Shown one piece after another: positions 42,454 to 50,074 of a stretch of DNA of 56,766 nucleotides (position 1 is the stretch's first letter; every line of letters starts with the position of its first letter). Both the position numbers and the translations under genes were made by a program. The DNA is taken from the NCBI RefSeq assembly GCF_002734285.1, contig NZ_NSEA01000007.1, forward strand, positions 1 to 56,766, in the 5' to 3' direction. The DNA comes from Fredinandcohnia onubensis. Its GTDB lineage: Bacteria; Bacillota; Bacilli; Bacillales; Bacillaceae_L. The notes beneath the pieces are model-generated. The model ran no database searches. It was not told the DNA's origin and worked only from the letters and a program-made list of their open reading frames with translations.

Positions 42454-43644
42454 TTATCGTTTCGTTTTCTTACTTGATGTTGGTTTTCTTTTTTGAGGAG
42501 CTGGGGTTTTCTTTTCCTGCGCGTCTACAATTTCTCCCTTGTAAAAATCCTTTTTGGTGAACGAAATTCCTAGCTCATGCCCCATCTTTTTTAAGAAGCT
42601 TTCTTCACGAGCATTTACGATTGAAATGACAATACCCTTTTTCCCCATTCGTCCTGTACGTCCCGAGCGGTGGACATATTGACTGGTTGTTTTCGGGAAG
42701 TCAAAGTGAATGACATAGGTGACATCTTGAATATCTAGCCCCCTCGCCGCCACGTCTGTTGTTAATAATAGAGGGATTTTGCCCGCTCGGAAGTTTTTCA
42801 ACGATTGTTGTCGTTCCTGTTTTTTTGCTTCACCAGCAAGAACCGCGACATCAATATGGTTATAGGTTAATTTCGCTTCAATTTCTTCTACTTTTTCGAG
42901 ACTTTTTATAAAAGCAATGGCCTTGTCCGGCTCTGTGTACATTATTTTACGTAACACATCAATTTTGTCCCGCTGCTCACAAAGAAAATAAATGTGAGTG
43001 GTGTTCTCTTGATTGATCGTTTGTTGAATTCGAATGATTTCCGCATTGTTCATCAAGGATTTCGCAACTTTCTCCGTTTGCTCAGAAATGGTTGCTGAGA
43101 AAAAGAGAATTTGCCGATCCCGTAATGTCGATTTAATAATGCTTTGAATATTCGAAAGGTGTTCATTTGAAACGAGCTGGTCCGCCTCATCGACGATTAC
43201 CGTCGTAACCTCATGCATTTTCATTTTTTTCATTTTGATGAGTTCCATAATACGTCCTGTCGTTCCTATCACAATTTGCGGGCGTTCCTTCAATTTCTCA
43301 ACCTGCTTTTTAATGTTTGCTCCGCCAATGAAAGACGCGCTTACGATATTTGTGCCTTGCGTCCATTTTTTTACTTCATCCGATATCTGCATGACGAGCT
43401 CCCGTGATGGAGCAAGGACGACAATTTGGATTCCGTTCTTTGTTTCGTCGAGCTTTTGTATCGCTGGAAGTAAGTAAGAAAGTGTTTTTCCCGTTCCAGT
43501 CGGGGATTCGCAAATCACATCTTTCCCCTCTACTATTGCAGGGATGGCTTTTTCTTGTATGGCTGTTGGTGCTTCAAAACCTGACTCTTGCCAGTTTTTC
43601 TGTATAAAAGGTTTCATTTCTTCTAATTGAGACCATTTTGACAT
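42454..43644 (-). CDS. yfmL: DEAD-box RNA helicase (YfmL/CshC-like)
   Basis: A 396-residue ATP-dependent RNA helicase. Q-motif APTAIQEKAIP, Walker A PTGTGKT (48-54), DEAD (152-155), SAT (183-185) and the C-terminal HRSGRTGRMGKKG are present. IGGANIKKQVEKLK and LKMHEVTTVIVDE-like segments match B. subtilis YfmL, which takes part in ribosome assembly and cold growth. Motif Ib reads GTTGR where most have GTPGR. A short Lys/Pro-rich basic tail (about 370-396) probably binds RNA. Its own terminator and start show a monocistronic unit. Confidence 0.92.
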   Translation of the reverse strand: MSKWSQLEEMKPFIQKNWQESGFEAPTAIQEKAIPAIVEGKDVICESPTGTGKTLSYLLPAIQKLDETKNGIQIVVLAPSRELVMQISDEVKKWTQGTNIVSASFIGGANIKKQVEKLKERPQIVIGTTGRIMELIKMKKMKMHEVTTVIVDEADQLVSNEHLSNIQSIIKSTLRDRQILFFSATISEQTEKVAKSLMNNAEIIRIQQTINQENTTHIYFLCEQRDKIDVLRKIMYTEPDKAIAFIKSLEKVEEIEAKLTYNHIDVAVLAGEAKKQERQQSLKNFRAGKIPLLLTTDVAARGLDIQDVTYVIHFDFPKTTSQYVHRSGRTGRMGKKGIVISIVNAREESFLKKMGHELGISFTKKDFYKGEIVDAQEKKTPAPQKRKPTSSKKTKR

Positions 43645-43835
43645 TGTTATGTACCTTCCTTATCAAGTTCACTTTGTTTGACTATTGTTTATTCTAACTA
43701 TCTTTTGGGTAAAGTGCAAAAACAACTTGGTTCGGGGGATGGGATTGTGTTTGAGTGGATGAATTGGGGACAATTCGAACGGTTATGTTTTGGGACGATG
43801 AGCCTGGCTTTCGCCCCCAACATAACATTGTTCTA

Positions 43836-44561
43836 TCAAATCTTTCTTGCCTCTTTTACTTTAGCAGACGGGTCTTGTGAGAATGTTCCTGTGTATTCAA
43901 CAACGTCAATCTCACAGTTTGGACCGATGTTGATATTTTTCCCTCTGACCATTTTTGCAGTTGTATATTCAATTTCAATTTCATCGGCTTCTATAATTTC
44001 TGTTTTCAAGGATACTGGGTAGACCGATTTAAAAAGATTATTAAGGAAGCCAAATATGCCTTTCTTAACCTTGATGCTTTGACCACCGATTTCTTTTGCG
44101 CGGCATTCGCCAGCAATCGAGATATCGATTACATCTGCATTTAATAATCCTCCGATTGCGAAACCACCTTCTCCCTTGAATACTTCAGCCTCACAATCCT
44201 CTTCTATTGTTGCATTTCCTCTAATTTTTATTTCTTCTCCTTTTAAGCTGCCCCCGATTTTTCCTTTACCAGAGATTGTCATTTTATTCACTTTTACATT
44301 GCCACGAATGCTACCAGTACCATCTATTGTAAAACGATCAAATTCAATCGAACCTTCAATGACCCCACTTCCATTGATTTTTCCGTGTTCTCCTTTAATA
44401 TTCCCAGTCACACTGCCAGTACCATTTATCGAAAAATCATTACAATCCACGTCACCTTGTACATTACCTTTTCCGTTAATTAATACTTTATTAAACGTGC
44501 CACCGCCGGATGAGCCCATTCCGTTAATCACTAAATTCCCCTTATTTTCTACGTTCACCAT
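43836..44561 (-). CDS. Bactofilin-like polymer-forming protein (YhbE/YhbF-type)
   Basis: A 241-residue protein of the polymer-forming/bactofilin fold (DUF583). From residue 9 to about 190 it is made of short beta-strand turns with regular glycines: INGKGNVQGDVDCNDFSING, GSVTGNIKGEHGKING and GSIRGNVKVNKMTISGK-like units, as expected for a right-handed beta-helix. No signal peptide or membrane segment is present. The gene follows the YhbD-like regulator by 14 nt, as yhbE/yhbF follow yhbD in B. subtilis. Filament formation is likely; its cellular task is not known. Confidence 0.85.
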   Translation of the reverse strand: MVNVENKGNLVINGMGSSGGGTFNKVLINGKGNVQGDVDCNDFSINGTGSVTGNIKGEHGKINGSGVIEGSIEFDRFTIDGTGSIRGNVKVNKMTISGKGKIGGSLKGEEIKIRGNATIEEDCEAEVFKGEGGFAIGGLLNADVIDISIAGECRAKEIGGQSIKVKKGIFGFLNNLFKSVYPVSLKTEIIEADEIEIEYTTAKMVRGKNINIGPNCEIDVVEYTGTFSQDPSAKVKEARKI

Positions 44562-44575
44562 ACTGTAACCTCCGT

Positions 44576-45202
44576 TTATAGTAATTTTGTTCGTAGTTCT
44601 TCAATTTCATTGGCAAATGCTAGATTCACGATAAGCTTCGTTCCTTGTTCAATAATCAAATCTGTAGTACTTGGAACAATTAAACATGTTGAAACTCCGA
44701 GTTTGCGAGCGATAATTAATTCACCATAGCTTTGCTTTTCTTTTGCAAAATAATCGTTTGAAACTTGGATCACCATTTTTGCTTCATCAAGACTGATGTC
44801 ACCTGATTGGAGAAGCTTTTCTACGATGTAAACGACCAATATTCCTTCAAAATGAAACTGTTCAGGACTTTCCTTACTGTGTTCTAGGTAGAGATTAATT
44901 GTCGTTTCAGAAGCGAGACCTCTATTGACTAGTTCCTTTTTACTGAGGTTCAATTCTCCAACACTTGGTGAGAACATTTCTGCCAATTCATCGAGAGATA
45001 GGTTTTCCTTCATTTTTTGAATCTTATCAATCCGCTCGAGGATCCTTTCTTTTGGAAAAAAGGTCTCCTGTCCTGTAAAGGTGGATTTTCGGATAAACCA
45101 CTCCTCAGGTATCAAGTCTTTCCGCTTCCATCTATAGAGCTGCCCATAAGAAATGCCCGTTACTTCAAGTAATTCCTTTTTCGATAATAATTCTTCACTC
45201 AT
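44576..45202 (-). CDS. yhbD: YhbD-like MerR-type helix-turn-helix protein (DUF4004)
   Basis: A 208-residue protein. Its N-terminus (about 6-60: LLSKKELLEVTGISYGQLYRWKRKDLIPEEWFIRK) is a MerR-like winged helix. A helical middle follows, then a C-terminal domain rich in hydrophobic strands (KLGVSTCLIVPSTTDLIIEQG). This is the DUF4004/YhbD family. ATG at 45202 follows AAAGGAG; a longer reading to 45238 includes the palindrome. It is the first gene of an operon with a bactofilin-like gene and probably regulates its own operon through the palindrome upstream. Confidence 0.85.
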   Translation of the reverse strand: MSEELLSKKELLEVTGISYGQLYRWKRKDLIPEEWFIRKSTFTGQETFFPKERILERIDKIQKMKENLSLDELAEMFSPSVGELNLSKKELVNRGLASETTINLYLEHSKESPEQFHFEGILVVYIVEKLLQSGDISLDEAKMVIQVSNDYFAKEKQSYGELIIARKLGVSTCLIVPSTTDLIIEQGTKLIVNLAFANEIEELRTKLL

Positions 45203-45225
45203 TTCTAAACGGCTCCTTTCTACAA

Positions 45226-45247
45226 AACAGTGTAACATAACACTGTT
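45226..45247. promoter_or_regulatory. Palindromic operator upstream of yhbD
   Basis: AACAGTGT and ACACTGTT flank a 6-nt centre, a perfect 8-bp inverted repeat 24 nt before the start codon. It is a good candidate autoregulatory site. Confidence 0.6.
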
Positions 45248-45323
45248 ACGTTAATCAAGAAAAAATATACAAAAAATCCCTTTTATGACGATGGACTTGT
45301 CCCTCTGACCTATTCTGGCTCAT

Positions 45324-45359
45324 AAAAAAAGCTGAATCGCGTGATTGCGATTCAGCTTT
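45324..45359 (-). terminator. Terminator of the kdg-kdu operon
   Basis: AAAGCTGAATCGC and GCGATTCAGCTTT form a 13-bp perfect stem, ending on the minus strand in TTTTTTT. Confidence 0.93.
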
Positions 45360-45368
45360 GGTTTGTTT

Positions 45369-46151
45369 TTATCGTGCTAGCCAGCCACCGTCAACTGCTA
45401 GTGTGTGGCCGTTTACGTAATTAGATGCATTGCTTGCTAGGAAGACGACTGTTCCCATTAGGTCAGCAGGAGTTGCCCAGCGAGCTGCAGGAATACGTGA
45501 TAAGATTTCTGCATTACGTTTTTCATCTGCACGGATTTGTGTCGTGTTGTTAGTTGCTACATATCCAGGTGCAATGGCATTTGTTTGAATTCCGTATTCA
45601 GCAAGTTCGTTTGCAAACGACTTTGTAAGTCCGTGAACAGCGTGTTTACTTGCTGTATAAGGAGGAACAAATTTTCCGCCTTGGTATGAAAGCATAGATG
45701 CAACGTTAATGATTTTTCCGCTCTTTTGCTCTACCATAACTTTTGCAGCCTCTTGGCTTAAGAAGTAAAGAGAATTTAAGTTCAGGTCGATAACAGCATC
45801 CCAGTCCTCTTCTTTATATTCTAGAATTGGAGAACGACGAATAGTACCAGCATTGTTTACTAAAATATCAACTTTTCCAAATGCTTCTACACATTCTGAA
45901 ACTACTGCTTTCGCATTTTCACGTTTGGATAGATCCGTTTGGAAAAATTCGACACGGCGACCTTCTTTTTCGATTAATTCTCTAGTTTCGTCCCAGCTAG
46001 TGCCATGTGTCGTAATGAACAGGTCTGCTCCAGCTTTTGCTAAAGCAACTGCAAAGCCTTGACCTAGTCCAGTAGCACCACCCGTCACGATTGCAACCTT
46101 CCCTGTCAATGAGAAAAAGTCTAGTGAGAAATCAGACAATTGTGTTGTCAT
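45369..46151 (-). CDS. kduD: 2-dehydro-3-deoxy-D-gluconate 5-dehydrogenase KduD
   Basis: A 260-residue short-chain dehydrogenase that reduces 2,5-diketo-3-deoxygluconate to 2-keto-3-deoxygluconate (KDG) with NADH. The cofactor loop TGGATGLGQ is at 23-31, NNAG at 99-102, and the catalytic S152, Y165 and K169 (YTASKHAV) are present. The end GHTLAVDGGWLAR is the usual KduD C-terminus. It is the fourth gene of the operon kdgA-kdgK-kduI-kduD and ends in a strong terminator. Family assignment over general SDR is supported by the kduI neighbour. Confidence 0.93.
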   Translation of the reverse strand: MTTQLSDFSLDFFSLTGKVAIVTGGATGLGQGFAVALAKAGADLFITTHGTSWDETRELIEKEGRRVEFFQTDLSKRENAKAVVSECVEAFGKVDILVNNAGTIRRSPILEYKEEDWDAVIDLNLNSLYFLSQEAAKVMVEQKSGKIINVASMLSYQGGKFVPPYTASKHAVHGLTKSFANELAEYGIQTNAIAPGYVATNNTTQIRADEKRNAEILSRIPAARWATPADLMGTVVFLASNASNYVNGHTLAVDGGWLAR

Positions 46152-46171
46152 TTTAAAAGTCCTCCAATTCC

Positions 46172-47014
46172 TTATCGTAAGTCTTCCATTGCTACAACAT
46201 CCATGTCAGTGTACGTGATGTTTTCTCCACACATGCCCCAGATGAATGTATAGTTGCTTGTTGCAGTTCCAGTATGAATAGACCAGCTTGGTGAAATTGC
46301 ACACTGTTCGTTTTTCATAACAAGATGTCTTGTTTCACTTGGTTGACCCATGAAGTGGAATACACGAGTTTCCGGCTCCATATCAAAGTATAGGTAAACT
46401 TCCATTCTACGCTCATGTGTATGACATGGCATTGTGTTCCATACGCTTCCTGGAGCAAGCATAGTTAGACCCATTTGAAGTTGGTTACTTTCACATACAT
46501 TTGGATGTACATATTGATAGATTTTACGTTCGTTCAGTGTTCCAGGCTCGCCTGTTTCGAATGGCTTAATTTCATTAATATCGATTTTTACAGTTGGATA
46601 CTTGTGGTGTGCTGGTGCTGAATTGATATAAAACTTCGCTGGATTGTTAGGGTCCTTAGAAGTGAATAAAACTTCCTTGGTTCCTTTACCTACATATAAT
46701 CCATCTTGACGGACCATGTTGTATTCTTCACCATCAAGAATGACCATTCCCTCGCCACCGATGTTAATAATTCCCAATTCACGGCGTTCTAAGAAATACT
46801 CTACTCCTAATTCTTTATTAAGCGTTATGGTTAATTCTTTGTCAGTAGGAGTTACTCCACCAAAGATCATACGGTCATTATGTGTATATGTTAACTTTAC
46901 TTGTCCAGGCTCGAAAATGGTTTCCACCAAAAATTGTTTTCTTAACTCATCAGTATTAAATCTTTTGATTTCCTCTGGATGATTTGCGTAACGTGTTTCC
47001 ATTTTTGTTTCCAT
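46172..47014 (-). CDS. kduI: 5-keto-4-deoxyuronate isomerase KduI
   Basis: A 280-residue cupin-fold isomerase that converts 5-keto-4-deoxyuronate, released from unsaturated uronides, to 2,5-diketo-3-deoxygluconate. Zinc ligands known in E. coli KduI correspond to H198, H200, E205 (MPCHTHERRMEVY) and H247 (SPSWSIHTGT). Length fits the family (about 278). The ATG at 47014 lies 8 nt after AGGAGG; an internal ATG four codons on is a weaker choice. Its presence indicates use of lyase-cleaved polyuronides such as pectin or glycosaminoglycans. Confidence 0.95.
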   Translation of the reverse strand: METKMETRYANHPEEIKRFNTDELRKQFLVETIFEPGQVKLTYTHNDRMIFGGVTPTDKELTITLNKELGVEYFLERRELGIINIGGEGMVILDGEEYNMVRQDGLYVGKGTKEVLFTSKDPNNPAKFYINSAPAHHKYPTVKIDINEIKPFETGEPGTLNERKIYQYVHPNVCESNQLQMGLTMLAPGSVWNTMPCHTHERRMEVYLYFDMEPETRVFHFMGQPSETRHLVMKNEQCAISPSWSIHTGTATSNYTFIWGMCGENITYTDMDVVAMEDLR

Positions 47015-47056
47015 TTCATATTCCTCCTAAAAGTAATATTTATATATTTGAATATC

Positions 47057-48073
47057 TTATCGGACGATTTTCCCTGAGGCATTTTCAGCAAAGGCTTTAA
47101 TATCCTCTTCCGAAAAGACATTGCAATCTCCATGAACAGTGTGCTTTAGTGCAGAAGCTGCAGTTCCAAAATTGACAATTTGCTGAGGATCATTTCCTTC
47201 TAAAATTCCAAAAATAATACCTGAAGCAAATGCATCCCCGCCTCCAACTCGATCTACAATTTGGTCGATGTTATGCACCCTTGATTGGTATAACTCCCCA
47301 TTAACATAGAAATTCCCTTGCAATGTATTATGTGAAGCTGAAATGACTTCTCTAAAAGTAGAAAATAAGTATTTCATATTCGGATACTTTTCCGTTATCT
47401 TTTTATAATAAAAAGATAATTTCCCAGAGTGATCCAAATGTTGGTCTGCTTCTTCAATGCCTAATAAGTTAAGCGCATCCAATTCTCCACAAGAACATAT
47501 ATCTACATATGGTAAAAATGGTTGGATTCCACGTGAAGCTTCTTCAAGAGTCCATAATTTTGCACGATAATTGAAATCAAAGCTAGTTTTGACTCCTAAT
47601 TCTTTTGCAACTTTTAAGCCTAGTAAGGTTAGCTCCTGTAAATCTGGTGATAGGGCCGGTGTGATACCTGATACATGGAAAAGCTCGGCACCTTGTAAAA
47701 TTTCTTCAAAATTTATTTCATCTGATGAAAGCTGTGCAAAGCTAGAAGCTTTTCTGTCATACGTGACTTGTGCACTTCTTTCGCCTACACCGGTTTCCAA
47801 GAAATATGTACCTAGGCGCTCCCCACCTTTTAAAAGGTAATCAGTATGAATACCAAATGAATGTAAATGTCTTTCATATGCTTGACCAAGTGGATTGTTT
47901 GGTACTTTACCAACAAAATAGACATCATAGCCAAAACGTGAAAGAGACGCACTTACATTTGCTTCTGCTCCACCATAATGCATTGTCAGCTGGTCGGTTT
48001 GATAAAGACGTTCACCTAAGTTAGTTGATAAGCGAAGTAAGGGTTCACCAAATGCAACAATCTTCTTTTTCAT
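47057..48073 (-). CDS. kdgK: 2-keto-3-deoxygluconate kinase KdgK
   Basis: A 338-residue PfkB-family sugar kinase that phosphorylates KDG to KDPG. The N-terminal FGEPLLRLST and MHYGGAEANVSASLSRFG (31-48) substrate motifs are typical of KdgK. The catalytic aspartate is D280 in VDRVGGGDAFASG with the anion hole GGG. The ATG comes 3 nt after the kdgA stop codon, so the two are tightly coupled. Confidence 0.93.
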   Translation of the reverse strand: MKKKIVAFGEPLLRLSTNLGERLYQTDQLTMHYGGAEANVSASLSRFGYDVYFVGKVPNNPLGQAYERHLHSFGIHTDYLLKGGERLGTYFLETGVGERSAQVTYDRKASSFAQLSSDEINFEEILQGAELFHVSGITPALSPDLQELTLLGLKVAKELGVKTSFDFNYRAKLWTLEEASRGIQPFLPYVDICSCGELDALNLLGIEEADQHLDHSGKLSFYYKKITEKYPNMKYLFSTFREVISASHNTLQGNFYVNGELYQSRVHNIDQIVDRVGGGDAFASGIIFGILEGNDPQQIVNFGTAASALKHTVHGDCNVFSEEDIKAFAENASGKIVR

Positions 48074-48076
48074 CGC

Positions 48077-48721
48077 TTATTCCCCTCTTGCTTCTCTAAC
48101 TTTCGCAACATACTGCGCTGCGTATTCAGTAATTTTTGCGTAATCACCAGTTTTTGCAGGGGCAACCAAATTCCCACCTACACCAACAGCTACACATCCA
48201 TTATTAATCCATTGATCAATATTATCTAGACTTACGCCACCTGTCGGCATAATGTTCACCTGTGGCAATGGTGCCTTAACCGCTTTCACAAAATCCGGAC
48301 CAAAAGCATTCCCTGGGAAGAGCTTAATAATGTCAGCACCGGATTCAAGTGCACGCTTCATTTCAGTAATCGTCATACAGCCTGGCATATACGGAATTTG
48401 ATACAAGTTACATAGTTTAGCAGTTTCTTCATCAAAGCTTGGGCTTACAACGAATTGTGCTCCTGCTAAGATTGCAATCCGTGCAGTTGTTGCATCGAGT
48501 ACTGTTCCAGCACCAATCACAACTTCACTATTTTTGTAGATGGATGCTAGTTCCTTAATAACCTCGTCAGCACCGTCAACTGTAAAGGTCACCTCGATTC
48601 CGATGATTCCACCCTCTACACAGCTTTCTGAGATTTTAACTGCTTCTTCTTTTGTGTCTGCTCGAACAACTGCGACAACGCCGCAATCTGCGATTTTTGA
48701 GAGTACATTTATTTTTTTCAT
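48077..48721 (-). CDS. kdgA: KDPG/KHG aldolase KdgA
   Basis: A 214-residue class I aldolase cleaving 2-keto-3-deoxy-6-phosphogluconate to pyruvate and glyceraldehyde 3-phosphate. The Schiff-base lysine is K133 (DIIKLFPGNAFGP) and the general base E43 (GIEVTFTVD); GAGTV (70-74) and PTGGV complete the barrel. ATG at 48721 follows GGAGG at 5 nt; an ATG at 48733 would overlap that site. It is the first gene of the operon, with a strong promoter and a candidate operator upstream. Confidence 0.95.
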   Translation of the reverse strand: MKKINVLSKIADCGVVAVVRADTKEEAVKISESCVEGGIIGIEVTFTVDGADEVIKELASIYKNSEVVIGAGTVLDATTARIAILAGAQFVVSPSFDEETAKLCNLYQIPYMPGCMTITEMKRALESGADIIKLFPGNAFGPDFVKAVKAPLPQVNIMPTGGVSLDNIDQWINNGCVAVGVGGNLVAPAKTGDYAKITEYAAQYVAKVREARGE

Positions 48722-48746
48722 AGTTGCCTCCAAAATCCCTTAGACT

Positions 48747-48763
48747 ATTTCCTATTTGGAAAT
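48747..48763. promoter_or_regulatory. Candidate KdgR (IclR-type) operator
   Basis: ATTTCC-TATTT-GGAAAT is a perfect 6-bp inverted repeat with a 5-nt centre, 26-42 nt before the kdgA start and about 24-40 nt after the predicted transcription start. A related GGAAA half-site lies at 48778-48782. Confidence 0.55.
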
Positions 48764-48793
48764 TTATTTTATTATATGGAAACTTACAAGGTA

Positions 48794-48822
48794 ATTATAT
48801 ATAATAGTGAAAGGGATTTCAA
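48794..48822 (-). promoter_or_regulatory. Promoter of the kdg-kdu operon
   Basis: On the minus strand -35 TTGAAA (plus 48817-48822), a 17-nt spacer and a perfect -10 TATAAT (plus 48794-48799). Predicted start near 48787. Confidence 0.75.
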
Positions 48823-48861
48823 CCAATAGATTGAATCTTTTTAGAAATTAAACAAAAGTGA

Positions 48862-49635
48862 GTGATTACCTTGACAGCCGAAAAGAAGCAACCATATGGT
48901 ACCGTGTTGTTAAAAGCGGATAATATACTAAAATACCTGTCTTCTGTCGATAAACCACAAAGTCTCCAACAAATAGCAAAAGAAACTGAATTAACAAGTT
49001 CTACCGCTTTAAAAGTCTTAGATACACTCCAATTAATTGGATATGTACAAAAGGACGAAGAAACGAAAAAGTTTCGTCTTGGGATGGCCATCATCAAATA
49101 CGCTAACAGGGCACTAAATCAAAACGAAATCAAAGACATCGCACAGCCTTATTTAGAAGAACTTAGAAATCAAACAACAGAGACCGTGCACCTCGGTATT
49201 CTCGAACGCTCTAGCATCGTCTATATAACAAAACTCGAGAGTTTCAACCCGGTCTCTTTATACTCACGTGTCGGTAAAGCAATCCCACTCTATTGTTCGG
49301 CAATGGGAAAATCAATCTTAGCTGACCAACCCGACCATCTAATAGAAGAGTATTTAAACAACCATACTTTAGAAAAGAAAACCCAAAATACGATTACAAC
49401 GAAAGAAGACTTTATGAAGGAAATCAATGAAATACGCAAAAGAGGATACTCCTTTGATAATGAAGAACATGAGGCAGATATCTTTTGTGTCGGGGCTAGT
49501 ATTACAGTTGATGGAAAAAACCATGGCGCCTTTAGCGTCAGTGTTCCAAAATACCGAATCACCGATGAATTTATCGGTCAAATCATCCAAAATGTCCTTG
49601 CCTGTAAACAAGGAATCGAAAGCGAACTACTCTAG
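48862..49635 (+). CDS. kdgR: IclR-family transcriptional regulator (KdgR-type)
   Basis: A 257-residue IclR-type regulator. A winged helix at about 15-75 (ADNILKYLSSVDKPQSLQQIAKE, STALKVLDTLQLIGYV) precedes the effector-binding domain with ETVHLGILERSSIVYITKLE, LYCSAMGKSILA and SFDNEEHEADIFCVGASI. Divergent placement from kdgA-kdgK-kduI-kduD makes it the likely regulator of hexuronate breakdown; KDG is the usual ligand of such KdgR proteins. Note that B. subtilis KdgR is a LacI-type protein, so the name here reflects function. GTG at 48862 is taken as the start; TTG at 48871 is possible, and neither has a strong ribosome site. Confidence 0.85.
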   Translation: MITLTAEKKQPYGTVLLKADNILKYLSSVDKPQSLQQIAKETELTSSTALKVLDTLQLIGYVQKDEETKKFRLGMAIIKYANRALNQNEIKDIAQPYLEELRNQTTETVHLGILERSSIVYITKLESFNPVSLYSRVGKAIPLYCSAMGKSILADQPDHLIEEYLNNHTLEKKTQNTITTKEDFMKEINEIRKRGYSFDNEEHEADIFCVGASITVDGKNHGAFSVSVPKYRITDEFIGQIIQNVLACKQGIESELL

Positions 49636-49699
49636 GGGACATGGAACCTGTCACTCCGTCCCCGAAAACATTTAAAAATAAAAACTATCAAAAAACTTG

Positions 49700-49729
49700 T
49701 TGACCTTCTATCCACTCTTCTGATAATAT
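49700..49729 (+). promoter_or_regulatory. Promoter of the brnQ T-box transcript
   Basis: TTGACC at 49700-49705 is followed after 16-18 nt by TGATAATAT, giving a -10 of GATAAT or TAATAT. It lies about 20 nt before the T-box leader. Confidence 0.6.
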
Positions 49730-49744
49730 ACCAGTATATTAAAA

Positions 49745-50007
49745 ATCGATGAAGAGAAAGAGTACGATTGGAATCCTGTTCCCCAGAGAGTCGACAGTTG
49801 CTGAAAGTCGATGTTCAGAGCCATCCGAAAATCATCTCTGAGATGCAAAGCTGAAACAAGTAAGCTTTGACGGGTAGTCCGCCGTTACGAAGGAACACGT
49901 ATGATTGTACGTTAGTGAGTGTCGTAGTCTATTTTCTTTGAGACTACGGAATCAGGGTGGTATCGCGAGTTAACCTCGTCCCTATTTTTAGGGGCGAGGT
50001 TTTTTGT
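49745..50007 (+). promoter_or_regulatory. T-box riboswitch, isoleucine-specific, for brnQ
   Basis: A complete T-box leader. Stem I has an AGAGAGTC-type bulge and the distal GGTTGCTG-like loop. The specifier is ATC (Ile) at 49831-49833 in CGAAAATCATCTCTGAG. The T-box core AGGGTGGTATCGCG is at 49954-49967. A terminator stem CCTCGTCCCTA/TAGGGGCGAGG then TTTTTT is at 49972-50007. Uncharged tRNA-Ile would stabilise the antiterminator, switching on the transporter when isoleucine is short. Confidence 0.92.
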
Positions 50008-50074
50008 TTTTTCTGGGACAGTGGACCTGTCCCTCTGTCCCTATTTTAGAATAATTTTTAAGGAGATGATTTTG

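Noticed and set aside
43645-43835. Plus-strand frame 43678-44022 between helicase and bactofilin-like genes
   Set aside because: Most of it is antisense to the bactofilin-like gene, with no ribosome site; the 190-bp gap shows nothing clear.
44176-44568. 130-codon plus-strand frame opposite the bactofilin-like gene
   Set aside because: Mirror of the glycine/asparagine repeats of the real gene; Pro/Ser/Leu-rich without homology or ribosome site.
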